NCBI RefSeq assembly: GCF_009936235.1 | Contig: NZ_AP022314.1 | Location: 2,170,001-2,234,000, forward strand | DNA length: 64,000 nucleotides | Reading direction: 5' to 3' | Source: Mycobacterium xenopi | GTDB lineage: Bacteria; Actinomycetota; Actinomycetes; Mycobacteriales; Mycobacteriaceae | Shown: piece after piece, positions 51,713 to 61,017 of the stretch | How the letters are laid out: each line of letters begins with the position of its first letter | Numbering within the stretch: position 1 is the first letter of the stretch | Notes under the pieces: generated by a model | The model's database searches: none | Told to the model about the DNA's origin: nothing | Seen by the model: the letters and a program-made list of their open reading frames with translations, nothing else | Position numbers and translations under genes: made by a program

Positions 51713-51736
51713 GTAAGCTTAGCTAGACGAGCTTAC
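51713..51736. promoter_or_regulatory. Inverted repeat upstream of adenosine kinase
   Basis: GTAAGCT (51713-51719) and AGCTTAC (51730-51736) are perfect 7-bp arms; a nested CTAAG/CTTAG pair overlaps on the left. It lies 20 nt before GTG 51757 in the intergenic region shared with the divergent Rv2203-like gene. It does not match the IdeR consensus. Role unknown. Confidence 0.4.
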
Positions 51737-51756
51737 GAACGAAGGGTGGAGTTTTC

Positions 51757-52731
51757 GTGACGATCGCGGTGACCGGTTCGATTGCAACCGACCATTTGAT
51801 GCGGTTTCCGGGCCGGTTTTCCGAGCAGCTGCTGGCCGAGCATCTCCAGAAAGTGTCGCTGAGCTTTCTGGTCGACGACCTGGTGATCCACCGCGGCGGG
51901 GTGGGCGGAAACATGGCCTACGCCATCGGTGTGCTCGGCGGCGACGTCGCGCTGATCGGTGCGGCCGGCGCGGACTTCGCCGACTACCGCGACTGGCTGG
52001 AAGCCCACGGCGTCAACTGCGACCACGTGCTGATATCGACGACGGCACACACCGCGCGGTTTGTCTGCACCACCGACCTCGAGATGGCCCAGATCGCGTC
52101 GTTCTACCCGGGGGCCATGTCGCAGGCGCGCGAGATCTCGCTAGCCGACGTGGTGGCCGCGATCGGCACGCCTGAGTTGGTCATCATCGGCGCCAACGAC
52201 CCGGAAGCGATGTTCTTGCACACCGAGGAGTGCCGCAAGCTCGGGCTGGCATTCGCTGCCGACCCGTCCCAGCAGCTGGCACGGCTGACCGGCGAGGAGA
52301 TCCGTAGGCTGATCAACGGCGCCACCTACCTGTTCACCAACGACTACGAATGGGACCTGCTGCTGTCCAAGACCGGCTGGTCGGAAGCCGACGTGATGGC
52401 GCAGGTCGGGTTGCGGGTCACCACACTCGGCGCCAAGGGGGTGGACCTGGTCGACCCCGACGGCACGGTGATCCACGTCGACGTGGTACCGGAAACCAGG
52501 CAGGTCGACCCGACCGGGGTCGGTGATGCGTTCCGGGCCGGGTTCCTCACCGGCCGAAGCGCCGGGTTGGGCCTGGAACGTTCGGCGCAGTTGGGCTCGC
52601 TGGTCGCTGTGCTGGTGCTGGAGTCCACCGGCACGCAGGAATGGGAGTGGGACCGCGAGGTCGCCGTGGCACGGTTGGCCGACGCCTACGGCGACGCGGC
52701 GGCCCGAGAGATCGCCGCCGCGCTCACTTAG
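51757..52731 (+). CDS. adoK: Adenosine kinase (ribokinase/PfkB family)
   Basis: 324 aa from GTG 51757, preceded by AGGGTGGAG. The N-terminal IAVTGSIATDHLMRFPGRFS and VIHRGGVGGNMAYAIGVLGG form the sugar-binding PfkB signature 1. The ATP/anion-hole motif VDPTGVGDAFRAGFLTGRS carries the catalytic Asp. It matches the unusual mycobacterial adenosine kinase Rv2202c, of the bacterial carbohydrate kinase type rather than the eukaryotic type. Phosphorylates adenosine to AMP. Followed by the long hairpin terminator. Confidence 0.93.
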   Translation: MTIAVTGSIATDHLMRFPGRFSEQLLAEHLQKVSLSFLVDDLVIHRGGVGGNMAYAIGVLGGDVALIGAAGADFADYRDWLEAHGVNCDHVLISTTAHTARFVCTTDLEMAQIASFYPGAMSQAREISLADVVAAIGTPELVIIGANDPEAMFLHTEECRKLGLAFAADPSQQLARLTGEEIRRLINGATYLFTNDYEWDLLLSKTGWSEADVMAQVGLRVTTLGAKGVDLVDPDGTVIHVDVVPETRQVDPTGVGDAFRAGFLTGRSAGLGLERSAQLGSLVAVLVLESTGTQEWEWDREVAVARLADAYGDAAAREIAAALT

Positions 52732-52735
52732 GTGG

Positions 52736-52797
52736 CGCGAGCAGACGCAGAATCGCACGGGCAAGGCCCGTGTGGTGCGATTCTGCGTCTGCTCGCG
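52736..52797. terminator. Long hairpin between convergent adoK and asnB (GCGAGCAGACGCA family)
   Basis: CGCGAGCAGACGCAGAATCG with CAC on the left pairs with GTG and CGATTCTGCGTCTGCTCGCG on the right, an uninterrupted stem of more than 20 bp around a smaller CGGGC/GCCCG hairpin. It would act in both directions. The arms share GCGAGCAGACGCA with the hairpin at 10261-10324. Confidence 0.85.
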
Positions 52798-52798
52798 G

Positions 52799-54721
52799 TT
52801 AGAGCTGCACCGGGTAGTGCGGTTCTTTGATCTGCGGCACCACCGTGTGCTCGACGAAGATCGCATGCCACAGCATGAAGATCAGCACCGTCCACAGGCG
52901 GCGACTGTGATCGCTTGTGCCGCAGCGGTGTTCGTCGAGCATGCGGCGCACGGCACCGATGTCGATCAGTTGGCCGGCCTGCGACGAGTTCACCAGGTCG
53001 TAGGCCCACTCCAGCAGCTCCCCGGCGCGCAGCCAATGCCGGATCGGCACGGGAAAACCCAGCTTCGGCCGGTTGAGCACATGGGCCGGCACGATCGGCT
53101 GCAGCGCGCGTCGCAACGCATATTTGGTGGTGGTGCGGGTGATCTTGGCCTCCACCGGCAAGCGGGAAGCCACCGCGAATACCTCAGGGTCCAAAAAAGG
53201 CACCCGCAGCTCCAACGAGTTGGCCATCGTCATCTTGTCGGCCTTGACCAAGATGTCGCCCCGGAGCCAGGTGAACAAATCGATGTGCTGCATGCGCGCC
53301 ACCGGATCCCAGCCCACGGAGTGCGCGTACACCGGCGCCGTCACGTCGGTGTGCGTCCACTCGGGACGGAAACCGGGCAGCACGGCTTGCAGCTGCGCGT
53401 CGGAGAAGCTGCGGGCGTTGCCGTAGTAGCGCTCCTCGAGCGTCAACGATCCGCGGTGCAGCAAGCTCTTGCCGCGCATGCCCTCCGGCAGCGGTTTGGA
53501 CACCTTGCCCATCGAGCGCCGCAGCCGTGCGGGCAGATATTCGAAAGGCTTGAGCGACAACGGTTCCCGGTAGATCGTGTACCCGCCGAACAACTCGTCG
53601 GCGCCCTCGCCGGAGAGCACCACTTTGACGTGTTTGCGGGCCTCGCGGGCGACGAAGAACAGCGGTACCAGCGCGGGGTCGGCGACCGGTTCGTCGAGAT
53701 ACCAGACGATCTCGGGTAATGCGGCGACGAACTCGCCAGGACTGACCACCTTGGCGACGTGTCGCGCGCCGATCGCTTCGGCAGACGCCACCGCGACGTC
53801 GATCTCGGAGAAGCCCTCACGCTCGAACCCGGTGGTGAAGGTGATCAGCCGCGGATTGTGGCGGATGGCCAGTGCGGCGATCGCCGTGGAATCGATGCCG
53901 CCCGACAGGAACGCGCCGACGGTGACATCGGCGCGCATGTGCTTGGCGACCGAGTCCTCCAGGACCGCGGTGATCTCGTCGTAGCGGGCCCGCTCGGTGT
54001 CGCGGGTAATGGGTTCGGCGGCAAATCGCGGCACGAAATAGCGGACGACGTCCGGTTCGCGGTCGCCGGGACGGATGCGGGCGTAGCAGCCGGATTCCAG
54101 GCGGCGCACCCCGCGGGTCAAGGTCTCGGGTTCGGGCACGTACTGCAGGACCGTGTAGTGCTGCACGGCCCGCTGGTCGATGCCGGTGTCGAATCCGATC
54201 AGCGACGCAAGCTCCAGCAGGCACTTCTTCTCGCTAGCCACCGCGATGCCACCGCTTCCGGCCGCGATGAACAGCGGTTTGATGCCGAAAGGATCACGGG
54301 CGCAGAACAATTCGCCAGCGACAGTGTCCCAGAGGGCGAACGCGAACATACCCCGCAACCGGGCCAGCGCGTCCACACCCCAGTGGTGGTAGGCGGCGAT
54401 GATGGCTTCACCGTCACCGTCGGTGGCAAATACGGCGCCGTGGCTGGCGGCGAGTTCGGAGCGTAGCTCCAGGTAGTTGTAGATCTCTCCGTTGAACACC
54501 AGCACATACCGGTCCGGCGTTTCGGGTGGCCCCCACCGCAGCGGCTGATGTGAGTGCGCGATGTCGATGATGGACAGCCGGTTGAACCCGAACACGACAT
54601 TGTCGTCGGCCCAGGTGCCGGGCTCGTCGGGACCGCGATGGCGCATCAACTGCGACGCGTCGGCCACGGCGTCGGCAGCGTCGTGGGCAGCGGCACCCAC
54701 GAACGCCAGCAGTCCACACAC
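52799..54721 (-). CDS. asnB: Asparagine synthetase (glutamine-hydrolysing)
   Basis: 640 aa from GTG 54721. The Ntn glutaminase starts with the nucleophilic Cys2 in MCGLLAFVG, with LMRHRGPDEPG and LVFNGEIYNYLELR also present. The synthetase half has the ATP pyrophosphatase loop FLSGGIDSTAIAALAI. VVLSGEGADELFGGYTIYRE and KADKMTMANSLELRVPFLDP follow. It makes asparagine from aspartate, glutamine and ATP. Converges with adoK across the hairpin and is divergent from ctaC. Confidence 0.95.
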   Translation of the reverse strand: MCGLLAFVGAAAHDAADAVADASQLMRHRGPDEPGTWADDNVVFGFNRLSIIDIAHSHQPLRWGPPETPDRYVLVFNGEIYNYLELRSELAASHGAVFATDGDGEAIIAAYHHWGVDALARLRGMFAFALWDTVAGELFCARDPFGIKPLFIAAGSGGIAVASEKKCLLELASLIGFDTGIDQRAVQHYTVLQYVPEPETLTRGVRRLESGCYARIRPGDREPDVVRYFVPRFAAEPITRDTERARYDEITAVLEDSVAKHMRADVTVGAFLSGGIDSTAIAALAIRHNPRLITFTTGFEREGFSEIDVAVASAEAIGARHVAKVVSPGEFVAALPEIVWYLDEPVADPALVPLFFVAREARKHVKVVLSGEGADELFGGYTIYREPLSLKPFEYLPARLRRSMGKVSKPLPEGMRGKSLLHRGSLTLEERYYGNARSFSDAQLQAVLPGFRPEWTHTDVTAPVYAHSVGWDPVARMQHIDLFTWLRGDILVKADKMTMANSLELRVPFLDPEVFAVASRLPVEAKITRTTTKYALRRALQPIVPAHVLNRPKLGFPVPIRHWLRAGELLEWAYDLVNSSQAGQLIDIGAVRRMLDEHRCGTSDHSRRLWTVLIFMLWHAIFVEHTVVPQIKEPHYPVQL

Positions 54722-54901
54722 GGCGCCCCAGTATGCCGCAACGCGACGGCCGTCGGCGTCGTGCCTGGCTGACGCCGCTGGCCAGAAGGCCCGGGTAGCT
54801 CGGCTTGGTTTCGATGCGTGGTCTACGCTGCGTAGTATTCGACTGCTGCGGCGGGTCAGCCCAGCGCTGCTGGCCCAGCTTGTGACACAGGAGGCGCAAA
54901 C

Positions 54902-55978
54902 GTGACACCTTGCGGGCCCCGTCGTGTGCGTGGCTTTGGCGGCGTTCGCCCGGCGCTGGCCCGCGGGGGTCGCCTGCTGGTGCTGGCCAGCACGCTGAGC
55001 GCGCTGGCCGTGAGCCTCAGCGGATGCAGCTGGTCAGAAGCTCTGGCCCTGGGCTGGCCGCGGGGCATCACCCCGGAAGCCGACGTCAACCGGCAACTGT
55101 GGATCGGCGCGGTGATCGCCTCGCTGGTTGTCGGCGTGATCGTGTGGGGCCTGATCTTTTGGGCGTCCGCGTTTCACCGCAAGAAGAAGACCGACACCGA
55201 CCTGCCCCGCCAGTTCGGCTACAACTTGCCGCTTGAGCTGGTGCTGACCGTCATACCGTTCCTGATCATCTCGGTGCTGTTCTATTTCACGGTGGTGGTC
55301 CAGGAGAAGATGATTCACCTGGCATCCGATCCGGAGGTCGTCGTCGACGTCACGTCGTTCCAGTGGAACTGGAAGTTCGGCTACCAGAAGGTCCGCTTCA
55401 AGGACGGCACGTACGTGTACGACGGCGCCGACCCGGCCCGCAAGCAGGCGATGGTGTCCAAGCCGGAAGGAAAAGACAAGCACGGCGAGGAACTGGTCGG
55501 CCCGATCCGTGGGCTCAACACCGAAGACCGCACCTACCTCAACTTCGACAAGGTCGAGACGTTAGGCACCAGCACCGAGATCCCGGTGCTGGTGTTGCCG
55601 GCCGGCAAGCGCATCGAGTTTCAATTGGCTTCAGCCGATGTGGTACATGCGTTTTGGGTGCCAGAGTTCTTGTTCAAGCGTGACGTGATGCCCAATCCTG
55701 CGGCCAACAATTCGGTGAACCGATTCCAGGTCGCCGAGATTACGAAAACCGGTGCGTTTGTGGGCCGCTGCGCCGAGATGTGCGGTACCTACCACTCGAT
55801 GATGAACTTCGAAGTCCGGGTGGTGCAGCCCAACGACTTCAAGTTCTATCTTGAGAAGCGCCGCGAAGGGAAGACGAACGCCGAGGCGCTGCAGGCGATC
55901 AACCAGCCACCCACCGCGGTTACCACGCACCCCTTCGACACCCGCCGCGGGGAATTGGCACCGCAAGCGAGTAAGTAG
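54902..55978 (+). CDS. ctaC: Cytochrome aa3 oxidase subunit II
   Basis: 358 aa from GTG 54902 with ribosome binding site AGGAGG. The signal peptide ends in a lipobox (AVSLSGCSWSE), so the mature protein is probably lipid-anchored. Two helices follow (LWIGAVIASLVVGVIVWGLI and LVLTVIPFLIISVLFYFTVV). The CuA domain has DVTSFQWNWKFGYQ, ASADVVHAFWVPEF and GRCAEMCGTYHSMMNFEV, with all Cys, His and Met ligands. It accepts electrons from the bc1 part of the supercomplex. First gene of a ctaC-ctaF run. Confidence 0.96.
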   Translation: MTPCGPRRVRGFGGVRPALARGGRLLVLASTLSALAVSLSGCSWSEALALGWPRGITPEADVNRQLWIGAVIASLVVGVIVWGLIFWASAFHRKKKTDTDLPRQFGYNLPLELVLTVIPFLIISVLFYFTVVVQEKMIHLASDPEVVVDVTSFQWNWKFGYQKVRFKDGTYVYDGADPARKQAMVSKPEGKDKHGEELVGPIRGLNTEDRTYLNFDKVETLGTSTEIPVLVLPAGKRIEFQLASADVVHAFWVPEFLFKRDVMPNPAANNSVNRFQVAEITKTGAFVGRCAEMCGTYHSMMNFEVRVVQPNDFKFYLEKRREGKTNAEALQAINQPPTAVTTHPFDTRRGELAPQASK

Positions 55979-55987
55979 GACACACCC

Positions 55988-56407
55988 ATGCACATCGAAG
56001 CCAGGCTGTTCGAGTTCGTCGCCGCGTTTTTCATCGTCACCGCTGTGCTCTACGGCGTGTTGACCCAGCTGTTCGCCACCGGCGGCGTCGAGTGGGCCGG
56101 CACCACCGCGCTGGCGCTGACCGGCGGCATGGCGTTGATCGTGGCCACCTTCTTCCGGTTCGTCGCCCGTCGGCTCGACACCCGTCCCGAGGATTACGAA
56201 GGCGCTGAGATCAGCGACGGGGCAGGCGAACTGGGCTTCTTCAGCCCGCACAGCTGGTGGCCGGTGCTGGTCGCCTTGTCGGGCTCGGTGGCCGCGGTCG
56301 GCATCGCCCTATGGTTGCCATGGTTGATCGTTGCCGGGGTGGCGTTCGTGCTCAGCTCGGCGGCCGGACTGGTCTTCGAGTACTACCTCGGCCCCGAGAA
56401 ACACTGA
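55988..56407 (+). CDS. ctaF: Cytochrome aa3 oxidase subunit IV
   Basis: 139 aa, equal to Rv2199c as I recall. Helices: FEFVAAFFIVTAVLYGVLTQ, TTALALTGGMALIVATFFRF, and two in the second half (WWPVLVALSGSVAAVGIALW and LPWLIVAGVAFVLSSAAGLV). PEDYEGAEISDGAGELGFFS is the conserved actinobacterial CtaF loop. An accessory membrane subunit of the aa3 oxidase. It starts 9 nt after ctaC. Confidence 0.94.
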   Translation: MHIEARLFEFVAAFFIVTAVLYGVLTQLFATGGVEWAGTTALALTGGMALIVATFFRFVARRLDTRPEDYEGAEISDGAGELGFFSPHSWWPVLVALSGSVAAVGIALWLPWLIVAGVAFVLSSAAGLVFEYYLGPEKH

Positions 56408-56584
56408 TTGACGTGGCCAAAAGGTCACAATCAGGGCACCAGTCGCACTGCGGCCGATTCGCCATGGCCGTCCCGCCCAGCCGGGTTGGGTAGGGTTGCT
56501 GCCGAAGCACAATGGAAAATGTTTGAGCGCGCGCAGCCACAGTGCCGCGCGCGTTGGTGATGTAGTCGAACAGGACAGGCAAAC

Positions 56585-57475
56585 ATGAGTGGGCCGAATC
56601 CCCCTGGACCGGAATCTGACGAACTGGACCCCGGCCGCGCGCCCAGCGAGGAACTCGACGCCGACAGCGGGCCCGACGCCGAGGACGGGGGGCAGGAGGA
56701 CGATTCCGAGCAGACCAGCGCGACCGAATTCTATTCGCAGGCGTACTCGGCGCCCGAGTCTGAGCACTTCACCAGCGGCCCCTATGTGCCGGTCGACCTG
56801 GGGCTCTACGACTACGACAGCTACGACGAGCCGGCCGCGCAAGACCAGGGCCGCCCTCCCCGCTGGCCGTGGGTGGTCGGTGTCGCCGCGATCGTGGCCG
56901 CGATCGCCCTGGTGGTCTCGGTGTCACTGCTGTTTGCCCGCACTGGCACCACCAAGCTGGCCACCCCGAGCACGGCGCCGACGTCGACCCCGCCGATGCA
57001 GGACGAGATCATCGCCACCACCCCGCCGCCCGCACTGCCGCCCCCGCCGCCGCCCAGGGAAACGGTGACGGTGACGACCACCGCGCCGCCGCCGCCCCCG
57101 CCGCCCCCGCCGCCGGCGGCTGAGGCACCACCGCCGCCAGCGACTTCGGCGCCGCCAGCGGCACCCTCGGCCGGTGCCCCACCGCCAACCACGACACCGG
57201 CCGGCCCGCGGCAGGTCACCTATTCGGTGACCGGCACCAAGGCGCCCTTCGACATCATCACCGTGACCTACATCGACGCGTCCGGGCAGCGGCGCACTCA
57301 GCGCAACGTCTACATCCCGTGGACGCTGACCCTCACACCGATCTCGCAGTCGGAGGTCGGCTCGGTGGAGGCGTCTAGCCTGCTGCGGCTGAGCAAGCTC
57401 AACTGCTCGATCACCACCAGCGACGGAACCGTGCTGTCGGCCAACAACAGCGACGCGCCGCAGACGAGTTGCTGA
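56585..57475 (+). CDS. mmpS3: MmpS3-type membrane protein
   Basis: 296 aa. An acidic N-terminus (residues 1-95) is followed by one helix (WVVGVAAIVAAIALVVSVSL), then a Pro/Thr-rich spacer (PPALPPPPPPRETVTVTTTA and a run of prolines). The C-terminal MmpS-like domain has RQVTYSVTGTKAPFDIITVT and ASSLLRLSKLNCSITTSDGT. The layout matches Rv2198c. MmpS proteins help MmpL transporters, but no mmpL gene is adjacent. It has been linked with the cell envelope and growth in other mycobacteria. Stop and next start overlap (TGATG). Confidence 0.9.
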   Translation: MSGPNPPGPESDELDPGRAPSEELDADSGPDAEDGGQEDDSEQTSATEFYSQAYSAPESEHFTSGPYVPVDLGLYDYDSYDEPAAQDQGRPPRWPWVVGVAAIVAAIALVVSVSLLFARTGTTKLATPSTAPTSTPPMQDEIIATTPPPALPPPPPPRETVTVTTTAPPPPPPPPPPAAEAPPPPATSAPPAAPSAGAPPPTTTPAGPRQVTYSVTGTKAPFDIITVTYIDASGQRRTQRNVYIPWTLTLTPISQSEVGSVEASSLLRLSKLNCSITTSDGTVLSANNSDAPQTSC

Positions 57476-58116
57476 TGGGCGTCGACGATCCCGGGGACCG
57501 GCAACGCTGGGGCACCGTCTCACCGGTCACCACCGACCGAATTCTGCTCGGCGTATGCGTCGCGGTGTGGTTGGCGGTGGTCGGCGTGAGCGTGGCCGCG
57601 GTGGTCGCGTTGGTCGACCTGGGTCGGGGTTTCCAGCGAACAGCCAGCCAGCACACCCCGGCGGTGCTCTACGCCGTCATCATCGTGTCCGCGCTGGTGA
57701 TCGTGGCCGCGATCCCGGCGTTGCTGCGAGCCCGTCGCACCGGCTACGTCCATCCGGCCGGTCGGCCGACCACGGGCCCTCGGGTTCGGGAAGCGGTCCG
57801 GCGCCCGGGCAGGCCGGGCTACGTCGCGCCGCGAACCATCGCCGAGGAGGCGCGCACCGAGCGGCTCACCTCGTTGGCTGCGGCGGGCGTGTCGGGTGCG
57901 GAGATGGACCGGATCTGGTTACGCGGCACGCTCGCTTTGGCGGCCACGATGGGCGTGGCCCTGATCGCGGTCGCGGCAGCGACGTATCTGATGGCCATCG
58001 GTCGCTACGGCCCGTCCTGGACGGCCTACGGCATCGCCGGAATCGTCACGGCGACTCTGCCGCTAATCTCCTGGCAACGTGTGCGACGACTGCGTCGACT
58101 CCTCACCAGGGTGTGA
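57475..58116 (+). CDS. DUF2561 membrane protein (Rv2197c-like)
   Basis: 213 aa from ATG 57475, overlapping the mmpS3 stop. Four hydrophobic segments: LLGVCVAVWLAVVGVSVAAV; VLYAVIIVSALVIVAAIPAL; RGTLALAATMGVALIAVAAA; and AYGIAGIVTATLPLISW. The central hydrophilic part is basic (REAVRRPGRPGYVAPRTIAE). Function unknown. It converges with qcrB across 58 nt. Confidence 0.85.
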   Translation: MGVDDPGDRQRWGTVSPVTTDRILLGVCVAVWLAVVGVSVAAVVALVDLGRGFQRTASQHTPAVLYAVIIVSALVIVAAIPALLRARRTGYVHPAGRPTTGPRVREAVRRPGRPGYVAPRTIAEEARTERLTSLAAAGVSGAEMDRIWLRGTLALAATMGVALIAVAAATYLMAIGRYGPSWTAYGIAGIVTATLPLISWQRVRRLRRLLTRV

Positions 58117-58174
58117 CTCACCAGGGTGTGACGAGTGCGCGGGGCGGCCCGACCGTCGCCGGGCCCGCATCGGG

Positions 58175-59827
58175 CTAGTGCTGACCCCCGCGTTCGCCGT
58201 TGGGGGAACCGTTGCCGCCCTCTTGGCGCTCCCGCAGCGCGGTGAGCGCTCGCTGCTCGGCGGCGTGGGCCGCCTCGCGCAGTGCCGCGTCTTCCGACGG
58301 CGGGTCGGCGAACAAGAAGCTGCCTGACCCCGGCGACCCCGCCGACCCGAGTTTGTTCATCTTGTTGGGCACCGGTGCGCCCTGGTATTCCAGCGGGATC
58401 GGGTGGCCGTGCTCGTCGACCGGACCCAGCGGCTGGTGCAACTCGATGTAGGCGCCGTGCGGCAACCGCTTGATGATGCCGGTCTCGATGCCGTGTTCGA
58501 GCACCGCCCGGTCGCTGCGCTGCAGCCCGAGGCACCACCGGTAGGTGACGAAGTAGACGACCGGCGGCAACACCACCATGCCGATGCGACCGATCCATGT
58601 CGTCGCGTTCAGTGAGATGTGGAACTTCCACGCGATGATGTCGTTCATCGCGCTCAGCGTGAGCACCATGTAGAACGCGATCGCCATCGCCCCCACCGAG
58701 GTGCGCACCGGGACATCGCGGGGCCGCTGCAACAGGTTGTGGTGCGCGTAGTCGCCGCTGAACCGCTTCTCCAGGAACGGGTAGATGATCAGCAGCACGA
58801 AAATCAGGCCCATGATCAGCGCCACCCACACCGGGGCCGGGATGGTGTGGTGCCAGAAGTAGAACTCCCACGGCGGCCAGATGCGGGCCAGGCCTTCGGT
58901 CCACATCATGTAAAAGTCGGGCTGCGAACCCGCCGACACCTGAGATGGCTTGTAGGGGCCTAGGTTCCAGATCGGGTTGATCTGCAACAGCCCTCCCATC
59001 AGGCCGAGGACCGCGGTCACCAGCGCGAAGAACGCCCCGGACTTGACCGCGAACACCGGCATCACCCGCACGCCCACGACGTTGTCTTCGGTGCGGCCAG
59101 GCCCGGGGAACTGGGTGTGCTTCTGGAACCACACCAACGCCAGGTGTAGTGCGATCAGCGCCAGGATGATGCCCGGGAAGAGCAGGATATGAATGGCGTA
59201 GAGCCGCGGAATCAGGATGTCGCCCGGGAAGTCACCGCCCATCAGCGCCCAGTGCAACCAGGTTCCGATCACCGGCATGCCCAGGGTGATCGACGACAGC
59301 GCCGCGCGCAGCCCGATACCGGAGAGCAGGTCGTCGGGCAGCGAATAGCCGAAGTAACCCTCGAACATGGCCAAGATCAACAGCAGCGAGCCGATGATCC
59401 AGTTCGTCTCGCGGGGCCGGCGAAACGCGCCGGTGAAGAAGATGCGGGCCAGGTGCACCATGATCGCCGCGGCGAACATCAGCGCCGCCCAGTGGTGGAT
59501 CTGGCGGACGAACAGCCCGCCGCGGACTTCGAAGGAGATGTCGAGCGCCGATTCGTAGGCCCGTGACATCGCCACCCCGCGCAACGGTTGGTAGACACCG
59601 TTGTAGGTGACTTCTGTCATCGACGGGTCGAAGAACAACGTCAGATAGACGCCGGTGATCAGCAACACGATGAAGGAATACAGCGCGATCTCGCCGAGCA
59701 GAAACGACCAGTGTGTCGGGAACACCTTGTTGAGCTGGCGGCGCAGCGCCGCCGACGGGTGATAACGCGTGTCGATGTCGTCGGCTTGCCGGGCCAGGAT
59801 GCGGCCGATATCGAGTTTCGGGCTCAT
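58175..59827 (-). CDS. qcrB: Cytochrome bc1 complex cytochrome b
   Basis: 550 aa from ATG 59827, overlapping the qcrA stop as ATGA. Heme-binding His pairs lie in FVRQIHHWAALMFAAAIMVH and LYAIHILLFPGIILALIALH. The Qo-site region includes WNLGPYKPSQVSAGSQPDFY and MMWTEGLARIWPPWEFYFWH. The Thr in MMWTEG (residue 310 here) corresponds to the Thr altered in resistance to bc1 inhibitors in M. tuberculosis, and is unchanged. The long hydrophilic C-terminal tail is typical of actinobacteria. Part of ctaE-qcrC-qcrA-qcrB. Confidence 0.96.
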   Translation of the reverse strand: MSPKLDIGRILARQADDIDTRYHPSAALRRQLNKVFPTHWSFLLGEIALYSFIVLLITGVYLTLFFDPSMTEVTYNGVYQPLRGVAMSRAYESALDISFEVRGGLFVRQIHHWAALMFAAAIMVHLARIFFTGAFRRPRETNWIIGSLLLILAMFEGYFGYSLPDDLLSGIGLRAALSSITLGMPVIGTWLHWALMGGDFPGDILIPRLYAIHILLFPGIILALIALHLALVWFQKHTQFPGPGRTEDNVVGVRVMPVFAVKSGAFFALVTAVLGLMGGLLQINPIWNLGPYKPSQVSAGSQPDFYMMWTEGLARIWPPWEFYFWHHTIPAPVWVALIMGLIFVLLIIYPFLEKRFSGDYAHHNLLQRPRDVPVRTSVGAMAIAFYMVLTLSAMNDIIAWKFHISLNATTWIGRIGMVVLPPVVYFVTYRWCLGLQRSDRAVLEHGIETGIIKRLPHGAYIELHQPLGPVDEHGHPIPLEYQGAPVPNKMNKLGSAGSPGSGSFLFADPPSEDAALREAAHAAEQRALTALRERQEGGNGSPNGERGGQH

Positions 59828-61017
59828 GTTGTGCGCTCCCAGAAGGCCGGTCCCACGGGCTCGATGAAATCGCCGTTGGCGACGAAATACCCGTTGGTGT
59901 CGATAGTGATGGGCAGCTGCGCCAGTGCGCGCGCAGCCGGACCGAATATGGGTTTGGCGTACTCCAGCGCGTTGAACTGCGACTGGTGGCACGGGCACAG
60001 GATGCGATAGGACTGCTGCTCGTAAAGCGAAGAGGGGCAACCCAAATGCGAGCACACCTTGGTGAACGCGAAAAACTCGCCGAAGTTGAAGCTCTCCTGG
60101 CCCTTGCGCTTGACGACCTTGGGCATGTCAGTTGGCCGGATGCGGATGAGCATCACCGGATTGCGGACGCCCATCGTGATGGCCAACAGCTTTTCGTGTG
60201 ATTCCGGGGTGGTGCCGTCACCGTCGGATTCCCGCCACGGAAAGACCGTTTCCATGCCGCCGGCGTCAATGTCTTCCGGGCGCATCTTGACAAACGGCGG
60301 GCCGGCGTGTCGGCCGGTGGCGCGGGCCAGGTAGATCGTTTCACCCGGATATCGGGGAGTCCAGCCCGACGTCCACAGCACCGCCTTCTTGCCTTGCGCG
60401 GTCTGCACCACCGGTTTCCACGGGTTTTTGATGAGACCGCCGACAAACGCCACCAGCGTGCCCACCCCGAACGCGCCAAGACCGATGCCCAGTGAGAGCC
60501 CAATCATCTTGCGGCGTCGCAGCGTTGAGCTTTCGAGCGCATCGGTCAGGTTGGCCGCCACCGTCTTGCGGTGGATTTCGGGGGAGCGGTTGTCGTGGCG
60601 CTCCTGAATCGAAATCTCTTCGGGGATGAACTTTTTCTGAAACAGCACCGCGCCGACCGCGATCGACATGATGGAAAGCCCGAACGTCAGACCGTAAAGC
60701 GGCGTGGTCAGCGAGTAGAGGAAGCTGCCGCTGGCTTCCTTGGGCTTGTACTCCCAGGGCCAAAACAAAAACACCAGCAGCAGCGCCAGGCCGAAGAAAC
60801 CGCCCGCCAAAAGCCACAGTGCCACTTGGCGTTCCGCGCGTTTTTCGGCCCGGGTGCCCTGCACCGGCCAGCGTGGTTGCTTGTAAACGGTTTCCACGCC
60901 GTCCAACCGGCCGCCCAGCGCGACGAGTTCTTCGCGCGACATCGCCGCCAGAGCCGCCTCGTCGGGCTCTTGGTGCCGGTCCGCGTCGGTGCGGGCCTGA
61001 TCTCCGATGTCGGTCAT
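59824..61017 (-). CDS. qcrA: Cytochrome bc1 complex Rieske iron-sulfur protein
   Basis: 397 aa from ATG 61017, overlapping the qcrC stop as ATGA. Three helices, as expected for actinobacteria: VALWLLAGGFFGLALLLVFL, LYGLTFGLSIMSIAVGAVLF, and SLGIGLGAFGVGTLVAFVGG. The 2Fe-2S cluster ligands are in FAFTKVCSHLGCPSSLYEQQ and YRILCPCHQSQFN (CxH and CxxH). Transfers electrons from menaquinol to the diheme QcrC. Confidence 0.96.
   Translation of the reverse strand: MTDIGDQARTDADRHQEPDEAALAAMSREELVALGGRLDGVETVYKQPRWPVQGTRAEKRAERQVALWLLAGGFFGLALLLVFLFWPWEYKPKEASGSFLYSLTTPLYGLTFGLSIMSIAVGAVLFQKKFIPEEISIQERHDNRSPEIHRKTVAANLTDALESSTLRRRKMIGLSLGIGLGAFGVGTLVAFVGGLIKNPWKPVVQTAQGKKAVLWTSGWTPRYPGETIYLARATGRHAGPPFVKMRPEDIDAGGMETVFPWRESDGDGTTPESHEKLLAITMGVRNPVMLIRIRPTDMPKVVKRKGQESFNFGEFFAFTKVCSHLGCPSSLYEQQSYRILCPCHQSQFNALEYAKPIFGPAARALAQLPITIDTNGYFVANGDFIEPVGPAFWERTT

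Noticed and set aside
51713..51736. IdeR iron box
   Set aside because: It does not match the TTAGGTTAGGCTAACCTAA pattern in enough positions.
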